Of a stretch of DNA of 15,271 nucleotides, positions 7,862 through 14,471 are shown piece after piece. How positions within the stretch are numbered: the first letter of the stretch is position 1; each line of letters starts with the position of its first letter. Origin of the DNA: CAZICM01 sp964537685 (GTDB lineage: Bacteria; Myxococcota_A; Polyangia; Polyangiales; Polyangiaceae); assembly GCA_964537685.1 (NCBI GenBank), contig CAZICM010000106.1, positions 1-15,271 of the forward strand, read 5' to 3'. The translations under genes and the position numbers were made by a program. The notes under the pieces were generated by a model. The model was not told the DNA's origin. It searched no databases and saw nothing but the letters and a program-made list of their open reading frames with translations.

Positions 7862-7952
7862 GGGCTGTTGGGGACGCTAATCAAATTCGATTTTTTTTAC
7901 CAGATGAATTCCTTTGGGTGACGGTGCGGAAGAAATGATTTAGGGTTCGGGC
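7862..7952. promoter_or_regulatory. Divergent promoter region, TPM operon / ygiQ
   Basis: This 91-bp AT-richer gap separates two divergently read units, so both promoters should lie here or partly within the flanking genes. I see no convincing -35/-10 pair that I would place precisely. Neither start has a strong SD sequence. Confidence 0.4.
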
Positions 7953-9845
7953 GTGAATCTCGTCACCCTGCGCAAGAGCAAGCATGCATCGCCCCGAAAT
8001 ACCAAACGTTTTCTGCCGACGACGCGCGGGGAAATGGAGGCGCGGGGCTGGGATGCGCTGGATGTGCTGATTGTGAATGGTGATGCGTATGTGGATCATC
8101 CGGCGTTTGGTGGTGCGCTGATTGGGCGTTTTTTGGAGGCGCGGGGGTTTAGGGTGGGGATGATTGCCCAGCCGGATTATCGTTCACCCGATGATTTGCT
8201 TCGAATGGGTGTGCCTCGTTTATTTGTTGGGATTACGGCGGGTAATTTAGATTCGATGCTTAATAAATTGACGGCGCAGAAGAAGATGCGGGCGACCGAT
8301 CAATATTCGCCTGGAGGGAAGACGGGTTTACGGCCGAACCGGGCGACGATTGTATATTCGAATCTATGCCGTCAGGCTTTTCCCGGGGTACCGATTGTGA
8401 TTGGCGGGATAGAAGCTTCGCTTCGGAGGATTGCGCATTATGATTATTGGTCGGATCAGGTGAGGCGATCGATTTTATTGGATTCGAAAGCGGATATATT
8501 GATATTTGGTATGGGTGAGAGGCCGGTGTGGGAGGTAGCGAAGCGGCTCCGGGCTGGGGAGAAGGTGAGGGCGATCCGGGATGTGCGGGGGACGGCGATA
8601 GCGCTCCGGAAAGGCGAATGGGAAGAGATAGAGCCTTCGGCCTATGTGACGGACGGAAAGACATTGATTTTACCGAGCTATGAAAGCGTCGTGGCTGACA
8701 AGGCAGCTTTTGCGGAGATGTCGAGGCTATTTCAATACGAGACCAATCCAGGCAATGCGCGGCCAATGCTTCAGGCGCATGGCCAAGAGGCGGTTTATTA
8801 TAACGCTCCGGCTTATCCTTTAGAGACCAAGGATATGGATGAGCTTTATGATTTACCCTTTGCGAGAGCGCCTCACGATTCGTATAGCGAACCGGTACCT
8901 GCCTTTGAGACGGTGAAACATTCGGTGGTGACGATGCGGGGATGTTTTGGGGGCTGCACCTTTTGTTCGATAACGGAGCACGAAGGGCGGGTGATTCAGT
9001 CCCGATCGGCGGAAAACATCTTGAAGGAAGTGAGAGCGCTTCGGAGGATGGACGATTTTCGGGGTACGATTAGCGATTTAGGCGGACCGACGGCGAACAT
9101 GTATCAGATGAAGTGCAAGAGTGAAGAGATAGAGCATGCGTGCAGGCGGCTATCGTGTGTATATCCCGAGGTATGCGAGAATTTGAATACGGATCATGGT
9201 CCGCTGATATCGCTGATGAAGTCGGTGAGGGAAGAAGAAGGGATTAAGAAAGTATATATTGCATCTGGAGTGCGTTATGATTTGGCGGAGCTATCGCCAG
9301 AATACATTAAAGATTTGGCGGCGCATCACACAGGGGGCCAATTATCGGTTGCGCCGGAGCATAACAAAAAAGAAGTGCTCGATCAGATGAAGAAGCCTGG
9401 GATTGAAAGTTACGAACGGTTTGCGGAGCAATTTTTATGCGCGAGCGAAGCAGCGGGGAAAGATCAATATTTGGTGCCTTATTTTATATCGGGGCATCCT
9501 GGATCGACGCTAAAGGACATGGTGGAGTTGGCTTTATATTTAAAGAAGAACAAAATGAGACCGAGGCAGGTGCAGGATTTTATACCGACGCCGATGTCGA
9601 TGGCGGCGTGCATGTATTACACGGGGATAGATCCATTTACAAAGAAGCCTGTATACACGGCGAAAGATTTAAAAGAGAAGAAGCTTCAGAAGGCGCTTTT
9701 GTTATATTGGGATCCGGCGCATCACGATGAGGTCAGGGAGGCTTTGTTAAAGGCTGGGCGCGGGGATTTGATAGGGAATAAGCCGCATTGTCTGGTGCCT
9801 CCGGCTACGGGGAAGGGGGCGTTGCCGAGATATATGAGGAGATAG
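7953..9845 (+). CDS. ygiQ: YgiQ-family radical SAM protein
   Basis: The 630-aa product matches YgiQ in full length. The N-terminus carries the family opening LPTTRGEMEARGWD and DAYVDHPAFGGALIGRFLE in a B12-binding-like domain, then IGGIEASLRRIAHYDYW. The radical SAM cluster is CFGGCTFC at 331-338 (C331, C335, C338), which ligates the 4Fe-4S cluster that cleaves S-adenosylmethionine. Further family motifs are SDLGGPTANMY, LSVAPEHNKKEVLDQMKKPG and QDFIPTPMSMAACMYYTG. The reaction of YgiQ is not established. It starts with GTG at 7953; the family opening begins 20 residues later, so a slightly later start is possible. It stands alone, converging with the oxidoreductase pseudogene 21 bp downstream. 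Confidence 0.95.
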   Translation: MNLVTLRKSKHASPRNTKRFLPTTRGEMEARGWDALDVLIVNGDAYVDHPAFGGALIGRFLEARGFRVGMIAQPDYRSPDDLLRMGVPRLFVGITAGNLDSMLNKLTAQKKMRATDQYSPGGKTGLRPNRATIVYSNLCRQAFPGVPIVIGGIEASLRRIAHYDYWSDQVRRSILLDSKADILIFGMGERPVWEVAKRLRAGEKVRAIRDVRGTAIALRKGEWEEIEPSAYVTDGKTLILPSYESVVADKAAFAEMSRLFQYETNPGNARPMLQAHGQEAVYYNAPAYPLETKDMDELYDLPFARAPHDSYSEPVPAFETVKHSVVTMRGCFGGCTFCSITEHEGRVIQSRSAENILKEVRALRRMDDFRGTISDLGGPTANMYQMKCKSEEIEHACRRLSCVYPEVCENLNTDHGPLISLMKSVREEEGIKKVYIASGVRYDLAELSPEYIKDLAAHHTGGQLSVAPEHNKKEVLDQMKKPGIESYERFAEQFLCASEAAGKDQYLVPYFISGHPGSTLKDMVELALYLKKNKMRPRQVQDFIPTPMSMAACMYYTGIDPFTKKPVYTAKDLKEKKLQKALLLYWDPAHHDEVREALLKAGRGDLIGNKPHCLVPPATGKGALPRYMRR

Positions 9846-9866
9846 GCAAATAAAGGCGCCGCAATT

Positions 9867-10555
9867 CTATATCTTCAGCAGCACTTTCCCCACCGATTCA
9901 TTCGATGCCAAGTACGCATGGGCCGCAGGCGCCTGATCCATCGGAAATACTTTATCGATTATCGGTTTGCATACCCCGCTCTCAAACCAGGGTACAATAT
10001 GCTTTTCCAGCATCAGCCGCGCTTCGATCTTTTCATGCATGGGCCGCGAACGCAAAACCGTTCCTATCAGCTCCACCCGCTTCTGCAACAGCATCCCCAG
10101 GTTGATCTCTGTGCTGATGCCAGCCGTTAGGCCCACCACCACAATGCGCCCTTGGCTCGCACAGGATTTTAGGTTCTCTTTTAAATAGTCTCCCCCTACC
10201 AAGTCCATGATGATATCCATGCCCCTGCCATGGCTGAGGGTATGAACCTGTTGGCCAAAGTTTTTCAGATCAGGGATAAAACCATGATGTAGGCCAAGCG
10301 TCTTGCAGCGTTCAAGTTTATCTTGGGAGCGGGAGCTTCCATAGACCGTGCATCCCAATGCCCGCCCAATCTGTAAGGCCGCTGTGCCTACTCCGCTCGC
10401 TACCGCGTGAATCAGTAGAGTAAGAGATCGGCCCGATTGAGCCCCGCATAGTTTACCCGAACCCGAATGTGGCCATGCGGCGGCTCGGGGGTGGGGACAT
10501 CGTGAATGCGGAGGATTTCAGGAGGGCCTGGGTTGGTGATGGGAATGGCTCGCAT
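9867..10555 (-). pseudogene. Quinone oxidoreductase gene with internal deletion
   Basis: The minus strand reads MRAIPITNPGPPEILRIHDV, then PHGHIRVRVNYAGLNRADLL, the N-terminus of a zinc-type NAD(P)H:quinone oxidoreductase. It then hits a TGA at 10414-10412. In another frame the sequence resumes as LLIHAVASGVGTAALQIGRA and continues through the NAD(P)-binding half to the family end (VFPMDQAPAAHAYLASNESV, then GKVLLKI). Roughly 90 residues of the GroES-like substrate domain, normally between NRADLL and LLIHA, are missing together with the frame. The junction is near 10412-10430. The C-terminal open frame alone (from a TTG at 10358 or slightly upstream) lacks the start of the Rossmann glycine motif context and is unlikely to be functional. 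It lies 18 bp behind the lipoprotein gene. Confidence 0.85.
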
Positions 10556-10573
10556 GGGATGGGGCTCCACAAT

Positions 10574-11251
10574 CTAAATCGGGCACACTGGCCCACCTAC
10601 ATAACATAGGTTAAAACTCCCCTTCAGGGTCATCGCTTTCCCGTCCGGTTTAAGCGCCGCGGCGGAGAATAAGCCTTTTTGATAATGAAGCGCTGGATCG
10701 GATTCAAGCTGAATTTCGCTGAGCGTCCATTCAATGCCGTCGCCGTCAATGAAGCGCCCGCTGTATTGAAATTGATCGAAATCTTGCTTCACAATCAGTT
10801 CAATACATGGCGATTTGCCCGTATCCCGGCATGCGCTTAGCCAATGGGTCCAATGTTCTTTGCATTGAAGTGAGGCAACCCATGCGTTTTCGGTCTTGCA
10901 ATAGACTATGCTGTTTGGATCCATTCCAGGCGCCGCCAGGATCATCGATCCACAGTCGGTGGCCAGTTCAAATCCTCCCACGGGTCCACAGGCGCAGTTG
11001 TCGCCGAGTGGGGGCGTGTAGGGAATGTCCGCGCTTCCTGTGCAGGTGCCGCCGGGGTTGGGATCGATGCTGCCGGCATCCACTGGTCCAGGATCGCCCG
11101 AGGATGAGCCTTGGGGATCGGGAACCGATGCATCGGGAGCGAGGCCCCCCGACCCTTCGTTGTTGCTGGTTGAGTCGGATAGTTCAACCGATGATCCGCA
11201 GGCGATGATGCCGCCAAGACCTATCAGGCTCATCATGGAAAGCCGTTTCAT
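10574..11251 (-). CDS. Putative lipoprotein
   Basis: The 225-aa product starts with a basic MKR, a hydrophobic segment and a lipobox-like IIAC with the lipidated cysteine at 18. After it comes a disordered Ser/Asn/Gly/Asp/Pro-rich linker to about residue 65, then a compact domain with several cysteines (CTGS, NCACG, DCGS, YCKTE, QCKEH, ACRDTGKSPC, LCYVGGPVC), likely disulfide-bonded. This layout is common among outer-membrane lipoproteins of Myxococcota. The fold and function are not recognised. It follows the DUF2330 gene by 40 bp on the same strand and is probably co-transcribed with it. Confidence 0.8.
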   Translation of the reverse strand: MKRLSMMSLIGLGGIIACGSSVELSDSTSNNEGSGGLAPDASVPDPQGSSSGDPGPVDAGSIDPNPGGTCTGSADIPYTPPLGDNCACGPVGGFELATDCGSMILAAPGMDPNSIVYCKTENAWVASLQCKEHWTHWLSACRDTGKSPCIELIVKQDFDQFQYSGRFIDGDGIEWTLSEIQLESDPALHYQKGLFSAAALKPDGKAMTLKGSFNLCYVGGPVCPI

Positions 11252-11291
11252 GGGCGATGCCTTTCATTCAGATTGGGGGAAAGTGTGCCGT

Positions 11292-12788
11292 TTAGGCGTG
11301 ATGATGTCCCACGGTGAGAAATGCGGGCTTTCGGGTCATGCGCCGCGCTATGGTTGCCCCCGCCGCGAGGGTGAGCAGACCCATGATAAAGATGCCCCGA
11401 AGCGGCGACGATCCCCGGCCTGTTGTTTTGCCGCTTTGGAACATCGGCGCCATAAAGGCCGATGCGCATGGATCTCCCTTGGAGCCCTGAGCGGTAATGT
11501 CCGGTCCAAGTTCGTCGCTGGGTGTGCTCTTTAGAACGAAATCCTGACTCAAGGCCGAAACCGGTAAATTGGCTTCCAGTCGCGTAAGCCATACATTTGC
11601 GGGATGCAGGCCCGTCATCGCCACCGCGAGATCATCCAGTTTTCCACAGGCAAATACCCTTGAATCAATTTCATTGGCCGTCGGTGTGGAGCACATGGCG
11701 GGATCCGTCGGGCATAGATTGACGACTTTCTTTGTAGAGGCTTGGGTGCCGCTATATTGGCTTTCATTGCACGCCATATCGGCTTCTTTGTTCTTGAATC
11801 CTTGATCAAAGAAATCCTGGGCGATCATTTTATAGCCGGCGGTTTCGGCGATATAGCCATCTTCAAAGAGGAAGCGGCTGTGTCGCGCATAGTTGGTTAA
11901 AAATACCGATCCTTGGTTTTGCGATAGCCAGTCTTGGCGCGCTTGGGCATAGTTCGAGGTGTGGTTGTCCCAATCCCAGGTGAGCCCCGCGGGATCGATG
12001 GTGATCGCTTTAAAGTTGTCGACATCCATCCGGCTTTCCGAGAGAACCATGACAACCAGGCCCACATTGTCGCGCGCTCCAGCCGCCAGCATGCGCAGGG
12101 GGAATGTCGTTTGCATTCCTGGCATCACCACGCGCAGGGGTTGCATTTGTTGTACGCCCGCGCCGGGGGTAAGCTTGGCTGCGATAAAATCATAGCCCTG
12201 GGCGAGGTAATCATCCAGAATCGGCTGAATTCCCGCGGGGACGGTGTAGTTTCTGTCGGTGAGCCATTGGGCCAGGGTGCCGGGTGTGGTGGAGTCTAGG
12301 ATCATATATTCATAAGGGCCGGCGGTGCCGCTATGGAGAATATTGACGACGGGATCGCGTTCGGAGGGGCCCTCGCCATTTTTCAAATCGCCGCCGGCGG
12401 CATCGGCCGAACCGCAGGCGCAGCCGGAGTCATGGGCTTCCATGCCCTCGCTGCCACAGAAGGCTTGGCCGGAGCCGATGATGGGGGTGGTGCGGGCATC
12501 GAGGGTTTCGATCCAGGCGTCGGAGCCGACTTGGACTTGGGCGCCTGGTTTTACAGGATAGATCCAGGCGAAGGATTCGGGGGCGCCGTCATATTGGATT
12601 TGGTCCCAGAGCACGGTTTGGTCGGTAGATATGGAAATGACGACGCGATGACCGGTGGCGCTGGTGGTTTCGGGTGTATCGCTGGGTGTGATGAAGAAGC
12701 CGCCTCCGCAGGCATGGGCCTGATGGGAAAAGGTGGAGAGGGCGGCGAGGGAGAGGCTGGCTAGAGAAAGAAGGAAAGCTTTTTTCAT
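11292..12788 (-). CDS. DUF2330 secreted protein
   Basis: The 498-aa product has a clear signal peptide (MKKAFLLSLASLSLAALSTF) cleaved after AHA, so that the mature protein begins CGGGFF at residue 27. This is the hallmark of the DUF2330 family, common in Myxococcota. Family-like features follow: VVISISTDQTVLWDQIQYDG, FAWIYPVKPGAQV, a Cys-rich CGSEG...CACG loop, and MRVVMPGMQ-type sequence before FPLRMLAAGA. Near the end is a hydrophobic segment (GIFIMGLLTLAAGATIA) followed by RRMTRK, a C-terminal membrane anchor. The biochemical role is unknown. The start at 12788 is chosen because the signal peptide begins there; the frame open upstream is pre-toxin sequence read in another frame. No SD sequence is visible. 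Confidence 0.9.
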   Translation of the reverse strand: MKKAFLLSLASLSLAALSTFSHQAHACGGGFFITPSDTPETTSATGHRVVISISTDQTVLWDQIQYDGAPESFAWIYPVKPGAQVQVGSDAWIETLDARTTPIIGSGQAFCGSEGMEAHDSGCACGSADAAGGDLKNGEGPSERDPVVNILHSGTAGPYEYMILDSTTPGTLAQWLTDRNYTVPAGIQPILDDYLAQGYDFIAAKLTPGAGVQQMQPLRVVMPGMQTTFPLRMLAAGARDNVGLVVMVLSESRMDVDNFKAITIDPAGLTWDWDNHTSNYAQARQDWLSQNQGSVFLTNYARHSRFLFEDGYIAETAGYKMIAQDFFDQGFKNKEADMACNESQYSGTQASTKKVVNLCPTDPAMCSTPTANEIDSRVFACGKLDDLAVAMTGLHPANVWLTRLEANLPVSALSQDFVLKSTPSDELGPDITAQGSKGDPCASAFMAPMFQSGKTTGRGSSPLRGIFIMGLLTLAAGATIARRMTRKPAFLTVGHHHA

Positions 12789-12846
12789 GGAGTGGGATGG
12801 TAGGCGAAGGGGTGGGGGGAGGGGAAGGGGAAAATGCGGTTGAATA

Positions 12847-13107
12847 TCAGAACATATGCGCTGGAAGCATGCTGAATAAAGGCTTCCCCGGCCCTGCCGC
12901 GGCTGCCGCCTTCGTCCCCGCCTCCTCCGCCGCCCCAATCCCAACGGCTCCCGTTCCTTTCTTCGCCGCCCCCGCCACGCCCTTCGCGGTCGTTACAACG
13001 GTTAAAACACCTATAATAACCGCTATGGTTCCATGCCTAAACGTCCCCCGCCAATCATGCGCCTTCTTGCTATTATAGGCATAATACCCATGCTCCCCCG
13101 CCGCATC
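12847..13107 (-). pseudogene. Third pre-toxin copy, tip lost (cassette remnant)
   Basis: In the frame starting at 13107 the minus strand encodes 86 residues without a start codon. They align with the pre-toxin part of the toxin at the right edge: AHDWRGTFRHGTIAVIIGVL against SHDWRGAFRHGTVAVVLTVL, then KKGTGAVGIGAAEEAGTKAA and AAAGPGKP against GAAEEAGTKAAASAGPGKP. After the AGPGKP junction only eight residues (LFSMLPAHMF region) precede a TGA, so no toxin tip remains. DNA identity is highest at 12881-12933 (against 14742-14794) and about 13027-13060. It is clearly older or of different origin than the 13807-14025 copy. It directly follows the immunity gene at 13110. Confidence 0.8.
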
Positions 13108-13109
13108 TT

Positions 13110-13514
13110 TCAGAGCCAGCCTTTGGCTGCGGCTAACTCGCGTATATCTGCTTCAAGTTTTTGAATATCGAAATTAGGTATAAGCATGATCTTCATTTCG
13201 TTAATCGAACATAAGATCATTCCCATAAATAGCTTGCGCTGGACCAAAGGTGTCGCATTTTTGAATTCGTCGTGCGGAATTCTAAGTCGGAATTCGAGAT
13301 GCCTCTTTTTCTTATAGTAACGTTTGACTTCGCAATAATCGGGGCTATCAAGGGCAAGAATGATTGGTATGTGATACCATTTGATCACACTGTCACCGTA
13401 GATTTTGCCTTCGAGAACCGTATTGATTGCTTCCTCTACCTCACATTGGACGCTGGCATAGTTATCATAGATATCTCCCTGAATTTCGCCAGAAGTAATC
13501 AGTTTTAGACTCAT
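13110..13514 (-). CDS. Putative immunity protein for the second tip
   Basis: The 134-aa product (MSLKLITSGEIQGDIYDNYA...) has no signal or membrane segment. It contains IPIILALDSPDYCEVKRYYK, a basic stretch KKKRHLEFRLRIPHDEF, and a C-terminal helical part. The pattern of a mixed strand/helix protein with KKKRHLEFRL resembles known polymorphic-toxin immunity families, but I cannot name the family firmly. Its ATG lies one base after the stop of the tip at 13516, the usual toxin-immunity spacing. It would protect against the nuclease-like tip encoded just upstream. Base composition is more AT-rich than the pre-toxin copies on either side, as expected for an exchanged tip/immunity pair. Confidence 0.75.
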   Translation of the reverse strand: MSLKLITSGEIQGDIYDNYASVQCEVEEAINTVLEGKIYGDSVIKWYHIPIILALDSPDYCEVKRYYKKKRHLEFRLRIPHDEFKNATPLVQRKLFMGMILCSINEMKIMLIPNFDIQKLEADIRELAAAKGWL

Positions 13515-13718
13515 TTTACCAATCCGACTTGTTTAACGGAGGTCGTTTTCCCCCGTGGGTTGCTTTGTATTCAAGAATTTTTTCATGCTGCCAATTGTGC
13601 ATTTCACGTTTGGTTCCGGCTTCTTCAAACTTCATGTTTACATTGTGTTCCTCAAGGTATGATCTACTATAGCGCCTGGGACCGGAAGTTGTTTCGCCAT
13701 ACTTCATTACTTCACCGG

Positions 13719-13726
13719 TTTTTTTT
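13719..13726 (-). other. A8 homopolymer breaking the second toxin tip
   Basis: Coding strand reads GAC-A8-CCGGTGAAG. With eight A residues the frame is DKKNR followed by TGA at 13714-13712. Removing one A gives DKKTGEVMKYG and opens the whole tip to 13516. Transcriptional slippage, replication slippage or a sequencing error would all act exactly here. Confidence 0.85.
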
Positions 13727-13806
13727 GTCGCGCAATGTATATCCCTGAGCGGATTTAGGCGTATCCAGGCGATTATTATGAGTAGAAGCCTTCGGGGGCA
13801 CAGCGG

Positions 13807-14025
13807 CCTTCGTCCCCGCCTCCTCCGCCGCTCCCGCATGGGCCGCCCCGTTCCCCGCACTTCCTTTCTTCAGCGCGCCCGATAGCCCTTTACCCGTCGT
13901 GACAACGGCCAGCACCGTCAACACAACAGCCACCGTTCCATGCCTAAACGCGCCCCGCCAATCATGCGAGTTCGCCGATAAATGGGCATAGAATGCCCGC
14001 TCGCCGATGGCATACAGCGGATTAA
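13807..14025 (-). repeat. Pre-toxin direct repeat, copy 2 (219 bp)
   Basis: This segment matches 14770-14988 at a constant offset of 963 bp with no indels and about 10 mismatches (about 95% identity by eye). 963 is a multiple of three, so recombination keeps the frame. Similarity stops sharply at 14025/14988 on one side and near 13807/14770 on the other. Confidence 0.93.
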
Positions 14026-14471
14026 CTTTGCCTAGCCCGGGTGGTTGTCAGAAAATCCCGAACGCCGGGATGCTGGGCAGCAATCGTTTCGGCTACAGCA
14101 AACATTGTATTTTTCAAGGTGTGCGAAAGAGCTTCACTGCGGGAAATCATGCGCCCTAGCAGCGTGGTTTCGCTCCAAGGCGATTCCGCTGGCTCGATAA
14201 AGCGAAATAATGTTTGCACTTCGTCGCCATAGATCTCAATTCCCATGCACACACGCTGTTCAGGCGTTGAAAAGTCTTCCCACTGTCCCAGTGCAATAGC
14301 CAAAGTTATACTTCGGATATGATGAAGTGGAGACCAGGAAACATAATACACTCCATATGGCGTGCCATTATCATAGATAAATCCATGTCCGTTAATGGAC
14401 ATACGTCCGCAGCAGTGGCAAATTGATTCCCTATTTTCGTCAGCTTCAAGTGTTAGTTTTATCATAGTCAT
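14022..14471 (-). CDS. Putative immunity protein for the HNH toxin
   Basis: The 149-aa product (MTMIKLTLEADENRESICHC...) has a CHCCGR cysteine cluster near residue 18, then GHGFIYDNGTPYGVYYVSW, ITLAIALGQWEDFSTPEQRV, and FRFIEPAESPWSETTLLGRM in the second half. This resembles a family of small proteins found in many bacteria; I cannot give a name. It overlaps the HNH toxin gene by 4 bp (ATGA), which is the standard toxin-immunity arrangement, so a cytosolic inhibitor of the HNH tip is the best guess. The stop codon TAA (14024-14022) lies inside the downstream 219-bp pre-toxin copy, so the original C-terminus may have been altered when that copy arrived. Confidence 0.8.
   Translation of the reverse strand: MTMIKLTLEADENRESICHCCGRMSINGHGFIYDNGTPYGVYYVSWSPLHHIRSITLAIALGQWEDFSTPEQRVCMGIEIYGDEVQTLFRFIEPAESPWSETTLLGRMISRSEALSHTLKNTMFAVAETIAAQHPGVRDFLTTTRARQS

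Larger units (their letters stand above)
13516..14025 (-). pseudogene. Orphan toxin-tip cassette, frameshifted, URI-like tip
   Basis: The cassette begins with a copy of the pre-toxin segment (NPLYAIGERAFYAHLSANS... GAAEEAGTKAA) without a start codon; its frame is closed by a stop just upstream near 14050. After the junction the sequence differs from the first toxin: GYTLRDKK, then a frame change at A8 (13719-13726), then TGEVMKYGETTSGPRRYSRS, YLEE, GTKREMHNWQHEKILEYK and KRPPLNKSDW to the stop at 13516. With seven A residues the tip would be one continuous frame. The GYTL...MKYGETT...RRYS pattern recalls a GIY-YIG/URI-type nuclease, and the WQHEKILEYK...PPLNKSDW ending is common in Rhs-type toxins. 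The fold assignment is an inference. It is silent unless recombined into the upstream toxin. Confidence 0.78.

Noticed and set aside
9828..9874. Inverted repeat AGATATA/TATATCT as a bidirectional terminator
   Set aside because: The stem is short and AT-only, with a long loop and no U tract, so it is probably chance between two convergent genes.
12789..12944. N-terminal extension of the DUF2330 protein
   Set aside because: These codons read the third pre-toxin copy in the wrong frame; a canonical signal peptide starts at 12788.
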